This document shows, piece after piece, positions 27,168 through 35,880 of a stretch of 64,000 nt of DNA (the stretch's first letter is position 1; each line of letters starts with the position of its first letter). Source of the stretch: Pelagibius sp048268885. GTDB taxonomy: Bacteria; Pseudomonadota; Alphaproteobacteria; Kiloniellales; Kiloniellaceae. Where the stretch lies: contig JBLWUP010000008.1 in assembly GCA_048268885.1 (NCBI GenBank), positions 1-64,000 on the forward strand. The letters are read 5' to 3'. Below the pieces are notes generated by a model. It worked only from the letters and a program-made list of their open reading frames with translations, did not search any database and was not told the DNA's origin. The position numbers and the translations under genes were made by a program.

Positions 27168-28568
27168 TTAAGAGGCCGCGGCGACCTTGCCGTTGCCGTT
27201 CTCCTCGCCCTGCCGGGCGAGCCGCTCATCCTTCAGCGCTTCCGAAATCAGGAAGGCCAGCTCCAGCGACTGCTTGGCGTTGAGGCGGGGATCGCAGTGG
27301 GTGTGATAGCGGTCGCCCAGGGTCTCGTCGCTGATGGCCTGGGCCCCGCCGATGCACTCGGTGACGTCCTGGCCGGTCATCTCGAAGTGGACGCCGCCGG
27401 CGTAGCTGCCTTCGGCGCGGTGCACGGCGAAGAAGTTCTTCACTTCCGCCAGGACGCGGTCGAAGGGCCGCGTCTTGTAGCCGCTGGGCGACTTGATGGT
27501 GTTGCCGTGCATGGGGTCGCAGGACCACACCACCTTCTTGCCCTCGCGCTCCACGGCGCGGATCAGCGCCGGCAGGTGGTCGCCCACCTTGTCGTGGCCC
27601 ATGCGGGCGATGAGGGTCAGGCGGCCGGACTCGTTCTTCGGATTGAGCTGGTCGATCAGGCGGATCAGCTCGTCCGGATCCGTGGTCGGGCCGCACTTCA
27701 GACCGATGGGATTGCAGATGCCGCGCATGAATTCCACGTGCGCCTCTTCCGGGTCGCGGGTGCGGTCGCCGATCCACAGCATGTGGGCCGAGCAGTCGTA
27801 CCACTGGCCGGTCAGGCTGTCGGTGCGGGTCAGCGCCTGCTCGTACCACAGCAGCAGGGCCTCGTGGCTGGTGTAGAAGTCGGTCTCGCGCAGCTCCGGC
27901 ACGGTGGCCGGCTCGATGCCGCAGGCGCGCATGAAGGCCAGGGCCTCTTCGATGCGGCCGGCCAACTCCTCGTAGCGCTGTCCCTGAGCGCCGTCGGAGA
28001 CGAACTCCAGGTTCCACTGATGCACCTTGTGCAGGTCGGCGAAGCCGCCCTGAGCGAAGGCGCGCAGCAGGTTCAGCGTCGCCGCGGCCTGGTTATAGGC
28101 GCGCACCAGGCGCTGCGGATCGGGCTCGCGCGATTCCTGGTTGAACTCGATGCCGTTGATGATGTCGCCGCGGTAGCTCGGCAGTTCGACGCCGTCGATC
28201 ACCTCGGTCGGGGCCGAGCGTGGCTTGGCGAACTGGCCGGCCATGCGGCCAACCTTCACGATGGGGCAGGCCGCGCCGAAGGTCAGCACCACCGCCATCT
28301 GCAGCATGACGCGGAAGGTGTCGCGGATGTTGTTGGCATGGAACTCGGCGAAGCTTTCCGCGCAGTCGCCGCCCTGGAGCAGAAAAGCCTTCCCTTCCGC
28401 CACCTGGCCGAGCTGCGCGCGCAGACGGCGGGCCTCGCCGGCAAAAACCAGCGGCGGATAGTTGGAGAGCGTCTTCTCCACCTGCTCCAGCGCGGTCTTG
28501 TCGGCATATTCCGGCACCTGCCGGATCGGCTTGCTACGCCAGCTGTCGGGCGTCCAGGGGGTGGCCAT
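27168..28568 (-). CDS. Class II 3-deoxy-7-phosphoheptulonate synthase
   Basis: The enzyme condenses phosphoenolpyruvate with erythrose-4-phosphate, the first step of the shikimate pathway. The ATG at 28568 begins MATPWTPDSWRSKPIRQVP, the usual start of the class II enzyme. The 466 residues include LLQGGDCAESF near residue 60 with its metal-binding Cys, WSCDPMHGNT near residue 345, and the final metal-site region YHTHCDPRLNAKQ. Class II enzymes are structurally distinct from the E. coli AroFGH enzymes. It is a single-gene unit. Confidence 0.95.
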   Translation of the reverse strand: MATPWTPDSWRSKPIRQVPEYADKTALEQVEKTLSNYPPLVFAGEARRLRAQLGQVAEGKAFLLQGGDCAESFAEFHANNIRDTFRVMLQMAVVLTFGAACPIVKVGRMAGQFAKPRSAPTEVIDGVELPSYRGDIINGIEFNQESREPDPQRLVRAYNQAAATLNLLRAFAQGGFADLHKVHQWNLEFVSDGAQGQRYEELAGRIEEALAFMRACGIEPATVPELRETDFYTSHEALLLWYEQALTRTDSLTGQWYDCSAHMLWIGDRTRDPEEAHVEFMRGICNPIGLKCGPTTDPDELIRLIDQLNPKNESGRLTLIARMGHDKVGDHLPALIRAVEREGKKVVWSCDPMHGNTIKSPSGYKTRPFDRVLAEVKNFFAVHRAEGSYAGGVHFEMTGQDVTECIGGAQAISDETLGDRYHTHCDPRLNAKQSLELAFLISEALKDERLARQGEENGNGKVAAAS

Positions 28569-28825
28569 GGCGGACCTCTTTCGTACTCTTGAGCATCGCA
28601 AAGTGTTGTCGGACCGCCGGTTTTACGCGCCTTGACCCCCTTTTTCCACAGGAAAAGCCGTTTCTCGTTCTGCGGTAAACGGCAATTAACCGTGGAGTCG
28701 CGCGGAATCCCGGCAGTCTTTTCCCTAGACCTCCAGAATACCCGGTAGTTCCTAAGGAAAGCCTGCCCCTGCGCGGGCCTCCCAGGGGGCTTGCCCGGGG
28801 GGCTTTCGAGGGGAAGGGGGCAGGT

Positions 28826-29794
28826 CTAGCTCATGGTCTCCTCGATCACCTGCCGGGCGTCGGCGAAAAGCCTCGGGTGATCGTCCGGCCGGCCCAGGAA
28901 ATCCAGCCAGGCGAGCAGGTCCAGCATCCTGGTCGCCGCCTGCCAGCGGTCCGGCAGGATCCCGCCGCCGTCGCGATAGCCCTGCGCCAGGGCTTCCGCG
29001 AAGCCGGGGATCTTTCCCTGGGGGGCCCGCAGCAGGTGGCCCAGATCGATCAGCGGCGTGGCGGCGACGGCGAATTCCCAATCGAGGACCGCTGCCAGGC
29101 GCCAGGTCTCGCCGTGCCGCGCCAGCAGGATATTGCTGGGGTCGAAATCGCAATGGACCAGGCGCGCCTGCGGGCCCACGTCGTCGAGCAGGCGGGCGTT
29201 GTCCCGGCAGAAGGCCAGCAGGCGCCGCCGCAGATCGGGCCCCAGCCGCTCGGCGGTTTGCGGAGGGGTCGCCATCTCCTCGACGAATCCCAGAAAGCCG
29301 GCCGCGCCCATCTCTATGGGGCGGCTGATGGTCAGGTCGCCTGCGAGAAAACCGGCCTGCGGAAAAGTCTCGCGCCCAAGCGCCGCCAAGGCCCGGCCCA
29401 TGCCCCGTGCCAGCCGGCAGGCCGTCGCCGTATCGCAGGTCGCCAGCACCTGTTCCAGGCGTGGCCCGTCGATCCATTCGAGAACCACATAGGGATGTCC
29501 GGTGACCGGGTTGTCCGCGGCGAAATACAGCAGCCCGGGCAGGGGAAGGCGCCCTGCCAGACGGCGCAGGATCGCCGCTTCCTTGGCGCCGCTCGGCGGG
29601 TCGCGCACGAAGAGCCGCAGCAGGCAACGGCCGCCGCCTTCCATCTGCAGGCAGAGGTTGGTGTTCGCCCTGCCGCCTTCCGTCGGCCGCACGCCGAGGA
29701 CGCGCCGGCCGGGCAGCGCAGGCTGCAGCAGCAGTGTCGCCTGCTCCGGGCTGAGCGACAGGACCTCCGTTCCGCGTTCCCAATCTGTCCGCAT
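28826..29794 (-). CDS. Aminoglycoside phosphotransferase (APH) family kinase
   Basis: This 322-residue protein has a kinase-like fold. The catalytic loop is HCDFDPSNIL near residue 211 and the metal-binding site is LDWEFA near residue 236. The N-terminal ATP-binding lobe includes GGRANTNLCLQ. Family members phosphorylate choline, fructosamine, sugars or antibiotics, so the substrate cannot be deduced. It lies 78 bases downstream of the SIMPL gene on the same strand. Confidence 0.85.
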   Translation of the reverse strand: MRTDWERGTEVLSLSPEQATLLLQPALPGRRVLGVRPTEGGRANTNLCLQMEGGGRCLLRLFVRDPPSGAKEAAILRRLAGRLPLPGLLYFAADNPVTGHPYVVLEWIDGPRLEQVLATCDTATACRLARGMGRALAALGRETFPQAGFLAGDLTISRPIEMGAAGFLGFVEEMATPPQTAERLGPDLRRRLLAFCRDNARLLDDVGPQARLVHCDFDPSNILLARHGETWRLAAVLDWEFAVAATPLIDLGHLLRAPQGKIPGFAEALAQGYRDGGGILPDRWQAATRMLDLLAWLDFLGRPDDHPRLFADARQVIEETMS

Positions 29795-29872
29795 CTCTTC
29801 CCGCGACCTCGTGACGCTTGCCCTGCCGCAGCTTAACAGGGGCGGCCCGGCGCTGCTTTCCGGGGCGGGCGC

Positions 29873-30604
29873 CTAGTCCACCAGGCTGTATTCGATGGTG
29901 GAGACCACCCGGACGGTCTTGTGGATCTGCTTGCCTTCCTGGGCGCCCTGCAGGGCGTCGCGCGGCAGGATCTGGAAGACCCCCTGGTTGGCGCGGCGAA
30001 TGCCGCCGACGCCGCTGCCGGAGTCCGCGGCGAACTGCTCGGCGCCTTCGCGGGCATTGGCCGTCGCCTGGGCGATCATCCCGGGCTTCAGGTCGTTCAG
30101 GCCGGTGAAGAGGTAGGTCGGGCCGGCGTTCCACTGGTTCTCGTCGGAGAGCACGAGCCCCGTGGCCACCAGTTCGCCCATACGCCCCAGCAGGCCGGCG
30201 ACGCGGTCGACCGCGGCGGTGCGCAGGGTGATGGTCTGGGCGATGATGAAGCGGCTGTCGACGTCGCCTTGCTGGTACTGCTGGGCGAGGCGGTCGATGA
30301 CCTGCAGGTCCGAACTGTCGAACTCTTCCGCCGTGAAGCCGTTGGCGGCGAGGAAATCGCGCAGCTTGGCGGCGTCGGCCTCGATCTTGCGCTGCACCTC
30401 GACCAGGTCGTTGCCGGTTGCGACGAAGCGCAGGGGCCAGACCGCCAGGTCGGCCGTCACCTCGCGTTCGGCGAGGCCTTTGACGGTGACGTAGCGGTCG
30501 CTCTTGCGGCCCTGCAGGAAGCCGTCGCCGACGAACCAGCCGGCAAGAGCAATGGCGATGGCCACCACAAGGGCGGCGGCAAATCCAAAGGGATTGTTGG
30601 GCAT
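29873..30604 (-). CDS. SIMPL domain-containing (DUF541) membrane-anchored protein
   Basis: From the ATG at 30604 the protein has 243 residues with one N-terminal membrane anchor (FGFAAALVVAIAIALAGWFV). The periplasmic part is a SIMPL/DUF541 domain, recognised from VTVKGLAEREVTADLAVW and AQATANAREGAEQFAADSGS. Proteins of this family are periplasmic with an unclear role, in some cases tied to oxidative stress. The longer start five codons upstream is less likely. Confidence 0.88.
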   Translation of the reverse strand: MPNNPFGFAAALVVAIAIALAGWFVGDGFLQGRKSDRYVTVKGLAEREVTADLAVWPLRFVATGNDLVEVQRKIEADAAKLRDFLAANGFTAEEFDSSDLQVIDRLAQQYQQGDVDSRFIIAQTITLRTAAVDRVAGLLGRMGELVATGLVLSDENQWNAGPTYLFTGLNDLKPGMIAQATANAREGAEQFAADSGSGVGGIRRANQGVFQILPRDALQGAQEGKQIHKTVRVVSTIEYSLVD

Positions 30605-30736
30605 GCTTGGCCTTCTCACATCGATCCCCGGGCTTTCCTCTGCCGGGGCTCGCGGTTTTATCCGGCGGCGACCGTCTTTTCACGCTAGGCGAAGGATACG
30701 GCAATTTTGCGGCAGGGACGGGGCGAAACAGCGGGC

Positions 30737-30781
30737 AGTTCCTTGACGCCCCCGTTCTTGGCGCCCCCGTTCTTGGCGCCC
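30737..30781. repeat. 15-bp tandem repeat upstream of the PH-like membrane protein gene
   Basis: Two near-perfect 15-base copies (30737-30751, 30752-30766) and a degraded third lie in the divergent region between the SIMPL gene and the next plus-strand gene. Confidence 0.7.
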
Positions 30782-30854
30782 CCTGTCCTTGACCCTTGTG
30801 GCCGAAACCGGGAAGCTGGCGGCCAACCTCATTTCCGTGCCGGCCCGATTTTTC

Positions 30855-31445
30855 ATGACAACATCACAAGCGTCGCTTGAGGTCGCCCGCGCCCTGCTGG
30901 CGCCCGGCGAAGAACTGGTCTGGGCCGATCGGCCGGACCCGCAGGTGCTGGCGCGCGCCAGGCTGCCGCAGGTGATTCGCGGCGGCCTCGGGCTGGCCGT
31001 CATCGCCGGCTTCTTCTGGTTCAGCTTCCTGCCGAACTGGCCGCAGGGCTCGGCCGGCGTACTGCTGGGACTCTTTGTCGCTTTGGGCCTGGCCTATTGT
31101 TTCTGGCTGCTCGCCGCGCAGCTGGTCGCGCGGACCGCCGCCGGGCGCACGATCTACGCCGTGACCGACCGGCGCATTTTCATTTTGGAGACCTGGCCGC
31201 TCCGGCGCCTGCGCAGCTTCGCGCCCGCCGACCTCGACGCGCCGATGGTCAGCCCGGCGGGGCCGGGGCTGGGCACCGTGGTCTTCATGACCCGCAAGCT
31301 GCCCTGGTGGCAGCGCAGCGCCGGCGGCGGCACCCGGATCGAAGCTTTCTACGGCATCCCCGGCGCCCAGCAGGTGGGCGAGGCGATCGACCGCTTGCGC
31401 AGCGGCGCCGGGCCGTCGGCGCGGCTGCCCGAAGAAGAGGCCTAG
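30855..31445 (+). CDS. Hypothetical membrane protein with PH-like domain
   Basis: I use the ATG at 30855, giving 196 residues; a TTG frame extends upstream through the tandem repeat. Two adjacent membrane helices (about residues 38-57 and 62-88) are followed by a cytoplasmic part with YAVTDRRIFILE, a pattern typical of bacterial PH-like (bPH2) membrane proteins. The end is Arg/Ser-rich. Function is unknown. The TetR operator lies 42 bases beyond the stop codon. Confidence 0.75.
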   Translation: MTTSQASLEVARALLAPGEELVWADRPDPQVLARARLPQVIRGGLGLAVIAGFFWFSFLPNWPQGSAGVLLGLFVALGLAYCFWLLAAQLVARTAAGRTIYAVTDRRIFILETWPLRRLRSFAPADLDAPMVSPAGPGLGTVVFMTRKLPWWQRSAGGGTRIEAFYGIPGAQQVGEAIDRLRSGAGPSARLPEEEA

Positions 31446-31486
31446 CGCGGGGCGGACGTCGGTCAGGGCACTTTTCGCATCGCTTT

Positions 31487-31510
31487 ACTATACCGTCCGG
31501 ACGGTATAGT
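31487..31510. promoter_or_regulatory. Perfect 24-bp palindrome, TetR operator
   Basis: ACTATACCGTCC is followed directly by its exact reverse complement. It ends 7 bases before the tetR ATG, leaving no room for a normal ribosome-binding site, so the message may be leaderless. TetR dimers typically bind such dyads, so autorepression of the tetR-SMR operon is likely. Confidence 0.85.
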
Positions 31511-31517
31511 TTTTCCT

Positions 31518-32075
31518 ATGGCAAAGCGCGAGACACGGCAGGAAATCCTCCAGGCGGCCGGGCGGGTCGTCCTGGCCCAAGGCGTCGGCGCCCTGACGCT
31601 AGAGGCGGTGGCGGCCGAGGCTGGGCTCAGCAAGGGCGGGCTGCTCTACCACTTCGCTTCCAAGGAGGAACTGCTGAGCGGCATGGTCGATCGGCTGATC
31701 GAAATGACCGAGGAGCGCATCGCGCGCGCCATGGCCAAGGACGAAGGGCCGGGCCGCTGGACGCGCGGCTACCTGGCCGCCTGCGCCGTCGATCCCTCGG
31801 GCCAGGATCCGCTGGACCGGCTCGCCACGGCCCTGCTCGCCGCCGGCGCGACCGATCCCGGCCTGCTGGACCGCCTGCGCCGTCACGCCACGGCGTGGAA
31901 CGAGCTCAGCCGCGGCGACGGCCTGGACCCGACCACGGCGAGCATCCTGCGCCTGGCCGCCGACGGCCTCTGGATGAACGACCTCTTCGGCATCGAGGTG
32001 CTTTCCGGCAAGGAGCGCCGGGCGGTGCTGAAGCGCCTGCGCGAGATGACCCTTGGCGAAGGAAGCCAGCCATGA
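31518..32075 (+). CDS. TetR family transcriptional regulator
   Basis: The 185-residue protein begins with a TetR helix-turn-helix: RQEILQAAGRVVLAQG and LTLEAVAAEAGLSKGGLLYHF (about residues 5-48). The C-terminal ligand-binding domain (about 60-180) is a TetR_C type seen in regulators of SMR or RND pumps. The perfect palindrome just upstream is its probable operator. Its stop codon overlaps the start of the SMR gene by ATGA, so the two are translationally coupled. Confidence 0.93.
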   Translation: MAKRETRQEILQAAGRVVLAQGVGALTLEAVAAEAGLSKGGLLYHFASKEELLSGMVDRLIEMTEERIARAMAKDEGPGRWTRGYLAACAVDPSGQDPLDRLATALLAAGATDPGLLDRLRRHATAWNELSRGDGLDPTTASILRLAADGLWMNDLFGIEVLSGKERRAVLKRLREMTLGEGSQP

Positions 32076-32416
32076 CCCCAACCATGACCATTGCACCGCT
32101 GCCCTACGTGCTGCTGATCCTCGCCATTCTCAGCGAGGTGGTCGCCACCTCGGCCCTCAAGGCCTCCGACGGCATGACGCGCTTCTGGCCGGCGACGCTG
32201 GTCGTGGTCGGCTACACTATCGCTTTCCTGCTGCTGGCCCAGACGCTGAAGACCCTGCCGGTGGGCCTCACCTACGCCATCTGGGCGGGGGTCGGCGTGG
32301 TCGGCGTCGCCCTGGTCGGCATCTTCTTCTTCGATGAAGTAATGACCCTGACAAAAGCTGGCGGCATCGTACTCATTATTCTTGGCGTCGCGCTGGTCCA
32401 GACCAGCCTGACGTAA
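32072..32416 (+). CDS. Small multidrug resistance (SMR) efflux protein
   Basis: A 114-residue inner-membrane protein with four helices. The essential acidic residue of SMR pumps is Glu22 in LSEVVATSALK, and Trp71 lies in the conserved YAIWAGVG. Such proteins exchange protons for cationic drugs, biocides or guanidinium-like compounds. The EmrE-like sequence favours multidrug rather than guanidinium export, but this is uncertain. Translation starts within the tetR stop region (ATGA overlap), so expression should be under the TetR operator. Confidence 0.93.
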   Translation: MTPTMTIAPLPYVLLILAILSEVVATSALKASDGMTRFWPATLVVVGYTIAFLLLAQTLKTLPVGLTYAIWAGVGVVGVALVGIFFFDEVMTLTKAGGIVLIILGVALVQTSLT

Positions 32417-32423
32417 GTTTCCC

Positions 32424-33080
32424 TCAGCCCTGCGCCAACTCAAGCGGCAGGTAGCGGTAGTGGCCGGTCATCGGCCAGTGGAACAGCACATCCTCCAGGC
32501 GAGGCCCGGCGCCGATGTTGTGCACCACCTTCGGGCGGCCGGTCAGGACTTTGCGGTCCGTCACCATGCCGATGTGCGGCAGGAAGCCGGACGCGCCCTT
32601 CAGGTTCCAGGCCACGACATCGCCGGCGCGGTAGTTCGCCGGGATATCGCTGACGGGCAGGTCGGCGCCCTGCCGCTTCAAGAAAGTCTCCAGGTTCGGC
32701 ACGCGGCGGTGGTCGATGTTGCTGTCGGGGCGGGTCAGGCCCCAATGCTTGGGGTAGGCCGCGAAGGCGTTGCGCATGTCCTCGTGCACCAGTTGCTGCA
32801 GGTCGACCCCCACGGCGCGGTACACCCGGATGACGACGTCGGCGCAGACGCCGCGGTCGGCCGCCACATCGCCGCCGGGATAGGCGAGGCGCACATAGGC
32901 CGGATCGTAGACCACGCGCACGCGGGTGCGCGCCAGGGCGGCGGCGTTGAGGCGTTCGGCCAGCGTTTGGGACGCGGGGGCTGCGGCAAGGGGAAAGGCC
33001 GGCGATAGCAGGCCGAGGGCAAGGCCCCCCGCGAGCGTCGTCAGGCAGTGCCGCCGTGTCGGCTTGTGTGAAGCGGACAT
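32424..33080 (-). CDS. DUF1287 domain-containing secreted protein
   Basis: From the ATG at 33080, which has a GGGGGAG site 6 bases upstream, the protein has 218 residues. The N-terminus TRRHCLTTLAGGLALG resembles a Tat or Sec signal. The mature part is DUF1287, recognised by YDPAYVRLAYPGGDV, DRGVCADVVIRVYR and LPHIGMVTDRK. The Cys and His residues are arranged as in NlpC/P60-like peptidases, so a peptidoglycan-related hydrolase is possible but unproven. It converges on the SMR gene with a 7-base gap. Confidence 0.88.
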   Translation of the reverse strand: MSASHKPTRRHCLTTLAGGLALGLLSPAFPLAAAPASQTLAERLNAAALARTRVRVVYDPAYVRLAYPGGDVAADRGVCADVVIRVYRAVGVDLQQLVHEDMRNAFAAYPKHWGLTRPDSNIDHRRVPNLETFLKRQGADLPVSDIPANYRAGDVVAWNLKGASGFLPHIGMVTDRKVLTGRPKVVHNIGAGPRLEDVLFHWPMTGHYRYLPLELAQG

Positions 33081-33224
33081 GCTTGCTCCCCCTTCCTGGG
33101 ATGGACCTTTTGGATTGGTCCGGGTTTCCTGTAAGTCGCCGCAAGGCGGCTCCAGGTTCACGCGAAGCCTGGCCGGCGGGTAAGGCCATTTTGTGGCGCG
33201 GTTCCGGCTATCCTCGGGCGCGCC

Positions 33225-33258
33225 AAAAAAAGACGGCGGAGGGCCCCTGGGGCCCTCC
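33225..33258 (-). terminator. Rho-independent terminator of the DUF1127 transcript
   Basis: On the minus strand a GC hairpin (33238-33247 with 33249-33258) is followed by a run of seven T (33225-33231). It points away from the DUF1127 gene at 33574 and is separated from it by the MITE-like element. Confidence 0.8.
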
Positions 33259-33279
33259 CCCGTTTGTGAGTCAGCAGGG

Positions 33280-33549
33280 CTAACCCGGACTTCTCAAACT
33301 ATGGCGGACGTCATCGTCTCAGGAAGCCCGCCGGGTAGAAGAGGCCCGAAAAGCGTAGTCGGAGACTCGGGTTGAGGGGTTCCACGCCCCCGGCGAGCTT
33401 CCTGAGGCGACCTGCAGGGCGGGGCGTATTCGCCGACAGGCGGCGTCAAGCCACTTGACCGTATTACCGATACGCTCTTCGTGTCTTTCCTGGCCTGTCG
33501 GCGAATACGCCTCCGTGACGCCCACCATAGTTTGAGAAATCCGGGTTAG
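33280..33549. mobile_element. MITE-like non-coding element, 270 bp with 25-bp terminal inverted repeats
   Basis: The ends at 33280-33304 and 33525-33549 are inverted repeats with 24 of 25 positions matching. Inside are two further inverted repeats: 33318-33335 with 33389-33406 (one mismatch) and 33423-33440 with 33494-33511 (perfect). The element has no open reading frame for a transposase, so it would need an enzyme in trans. It separates the DUF1127 gene from its terminator. Confidence 0.75.
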
Positions 33550-33573
33550 AGAGGGTTCTGGCGTATTCGAAAC

Positions 33574-33867
33574 CTAGGCCCGCCAGAAAGGCTTTTCGGT
33601 TTCCCCCTCGACGGTCTCGCGGTCGAGGCCGATGTCACGGAGGATGTAGTCGGGCATGCGCTTGAGGGCGTCGCGTTCGCGCAGGCGGCGCTGCCAGCGG
33701 ACCAGCGGACCGGCGGCGGCGAAAAACAGCCACAGCAGGGCGCGGCCCAGGGGGTTGCGGGCCTGGCGCCAGCGGACGTCCGGCCGGCCGAGGTCGGCGT
33801 CCTGGGAGAGGCGGAGGCGGAGTGAGGCGGGGACCCTGCGGGAGGCCCCGGTGGAAAGGCTCGACAT
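33574..33867 (-). CDS. DUF1127 domain-containing protein
   Basis: The 97-residue protein has an Arg-rich N-terminus, a hydrophobic centre (ALLWLFFAAAGPLV) and the DUF1127 motif RERDALKRMPDYILRDIGLDRETV at the C-terminal end. The motif is short and Arg-rich as in other members, which have been linked to RNA or phosphate regulation in alphaproteobacteria. It lies divergent to the LysR gene. Its transcript would run through the MITE-like element before reaching the terminator at 33225-33258. Confidence 0.85.
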   Translation of the reverse strand: MSSLSTGASRRVPASLRLRLSQDADLGRPDVRWRQARNPLGRALLWLFFAAAGPLVRWQRRLRERDALKRMPDYILRDIGLDRETVEGETEKPFWRA

Positions 33868-33981
33868 TAGGTCACCTGATTAGCTTGGGTTGAAGGGGGC
33901 GTCGACAGAAGGCCTTGCTTCTGTCCAGAAATATCGAATAATTCGCGGATACCGGCAAACGACGATTCATAATGCTTCGTA

Positions 33982-33994
33982 TTAGCGAAGCTAA
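33982..33994. promoter_or_regulatory. LysR-type box (T-N11-A dyad)
   Basis: TTAGC-GAA-GCTAA is a perfect dyad of the LysR T-N11-A type, 27 bases before the LysR ATG and in the shared region with the DUF1127 gene. It is a plausible autoregulatory site. Confidence 0.6.
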
Positions 33995-34021
33995 TGTGAC
34001 GAAACCCCGGGAGTTCCGCCC

Positions 34022-34972
34022 ATGGCCGCGCCGCCGCTGCCTGCCCTGCGCACCTTCGAGGTCGCGGCCCGGCACCTCAGTTTCACCAAGGCGGCTGCCG
34101 AGCTGCACGTCACCCAGGGGGCCGTGAGCCAGCAGATCAAGCAGCTCGAGGCCAGCCTCGGTTTCACGCTGTTTCACCGCGGTGCCCGGGGGCTCAGCCT
34201 GACGGACAAGGGCGAGGCCCTGGCGGAGACGGCGCAGAGCGTCTTCCGGCGGCTCTTCGCCAAGATCGACGAGCTGCGTCAGGGGGAAGAGGACGGCATC
34301 GTCACCATCTCCGTCAGTCCGTCGCTGGCGGTGAAGTGGCTGATCCCGCGCCTCGGCCGTTTCTACGAGCGCCACCCGGAGATCGATCTGCGCATCCGTC
34401 CCGATCCGATCCTGATCGACGTGCTGAACGAGGCCGACAGCATCGACATGGCGATCCGTTTCGGCCAGGGACCCTTTCCGGGACTCTCGGCGACGCCTTT
34501 CATGCACGAGACGGTCTTCGCCGTGGCCAGCCCGGACCTGCTGGCCAAGGGGCCGCCGCTGCGCCGCCCCGCGGATCTCCGCGGCCATACGTTGCTGCAC
34601 AGCGATTCGACGCGCCTGGTGGTGAACTCCATGGCCAACTGGGAGGTCTGGCTGGGCGTCCTGGGGGTGACCGGGGTGGACCCGAAGCAGGGGCCGACTT
34701 TCCCCAGCAGCTACATGCTGCTGCAGGCCGCGACCCACGGCCAGGGCGTGGCGCTGACCTGGTCGGCGCTGGCCGACGACGATCTGCGCGCCGGCCGCCT
34801 GGTGCGGCTCTTCGACCGGGCGCTGGAAGGCTCCATGAGCTACTTCGCCCTGACCACCGAGGCGGCGGCCCGCAAGGCGAAGGTGGCCGCCTTCCGCGAC
34901 TGGCTGGTGGAGGAGGGGCGCAGCTTCACCCACGATCCGACGGTGATGCCGCAGGACGTGCCGCTGGTGTGA
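34022..34972 (+). CDS. LysR family regulator, GcvA type
   Basis: The 316-residue protein has the N-terminal winged helix with LPALRTFEVAARHLSF and LHVTQGAVSQQIKQLE (about residues 5-60), typical of the GcvA branch that regulates glycine cleavage and many other systems. The C-terminal substrate-binding domain spans about residues 92-300. No gcv operon is in the window, so the target is unknown. The dyad at 33982-33994 may be its binding site. It is followed by an SDR gene 158 bases downstream. Confidence 0.93.
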   Translation: MAAPPLPALRTFEVAARHLSFTKAAAELHVTQGAVSQQIKQLEASLGFTLFHRGARGLSLTDKGEALAETAQSVFRRLFAKIDELRQGEEDGIVTISVSPSLAVKWLIPRLGRFYERHPEIDLRIRPDPILIDVLNEADSIDMAIRFGQGPFPGLSATPFMHETVFAVASPDLLAKGPPLRRPADLRGHTLLHSDSTRLVVNSMANWEVWLGVLGVTGVDPKQGPTFPSSYMLLQAATHGQGVALTWSALADDDLRAGRLVRLFDRALEGSMSYFALTTEAAARKAKVAAFRDWLVEEGRSFTHDPTVMPQDVPLV

Positions 34973-35130
34973 CTTGGTTTTGGCAGGCTGTGTCATGAGC
35001 GTCAGGCTAAGGTGCTGTCCGCCGGTCCTCTATCCGCAACTTGTCCCCGGATCTTGCGCTTGGCCCGGCCTTGCGGTCTTGCATAGGGTTGCGGTCCGAC
35101 GAACCGAAGAACGAGGGGGAGGGATAGCCC

Positions 35131-35880
35131 ATGCTTTTGCGTGACAAGGTGGCTGTAGTGACCGGTGCCGCGTCGGCGGCGGGGATCGGCCGGGCGACGG
35201 CGCGGCGTTTTGCGCAGGAGGGCGCGCGGGTGGCGCTGCTCGACCTCATGGAGTGCGATCCCGCGGCGGCGGCGCGCGAACTCGGGCCGGCGCACGCGGG
35301 GTACGTCTGCGACGTGCGCGACCGGGCCGCCTGCGGCGCCACGCTGGACCGCGTCGCCGAAGAATTCGGCGGCATCGACATTCTGGTCGGCAATGCCGGG
35401 GTGGTCTTCGGCACCCCGCTGGAGGAGATCGATCCGGCGGAATACGACCTGGTGATGGACGTGAACCTGCGCGGCAACTTCAACATGGCCCAGGCCGCCG
35501 TGCCGCATATGAAGAAGAGGGGCGGCGGCTCGATCGTGATGATCTCCTCCATCGCCGGGCAGGTCGGCGGCGGGCTCTTCGGCCGCTCCCACTACGCCGC
35601 GGCCAAGTCGGGGATCTTCGGCCTGGCCAAGGCGCTGGCCCGCGAACTGGCGGGCGAGGCCATCCGGGTCAACGCGGTGGCCCCCGGGGTCATCGACAAC
35701 GACTTCACCAAGGGCCGCATGACCCCGGCGGACAAGCAGCGCATCGCCAAGACGGTGCCGCTGGGGCGGCTCGGCACCTCCGACGACGTCGCCGGCAGCT
35801 GCCTCTACCTGGCCTCCGACCTTTCCGCCTATGTCACCGGCAGCGTGCTGTCCGTGAACGGCGGCCTGCACATCTATTGA
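35131..35880 (+). CDS. SDR family oxidoreductase
   Basis: A classical short-chain dehydrogenase of 249 residues. The cofactor motif is TGAASAAGIGRATA near the N-terminus, followed by GNAGV, catalytic Ser in ISSIAGQ and Tyr-x-x-x-Lys in HYAAAKSG. It is FabG-like, but the substrate is not predictable. The unusual cofactor loop has two extra residues compared with the usual TGxxxGIG. A 16-bp tandem repeat begins in its last codons. Confidence 0.92.
   Translation: MLLRDKVAVVTGAASAAGIGRATARRFAQEGARVALLDLMECDPAAAARELGPAHAGYVCDVRDRAACGATLDRVAEEFGGIDILVGNAGVVFGTPLEEIDPAEYDLVMDVNLRGNFNMAQAAVPHMKKRGGGSIVMISSIAGQVGGGLFGRSHYAAAKSGIFGLAKALARELAGEAIRVNAVAPGVIDNDFTKGRMTPADKQRIAKTVPLGRLGTSDDVAGSCLYLASDLSAYVTGSVLSVNGGLHIY

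Noticed and set aside
33280..33549. A coding insertion sequence
   Set aside because: The inverted repeats enclose only 220 bases without a transposase frame, so the MITE-like reading is preferred.
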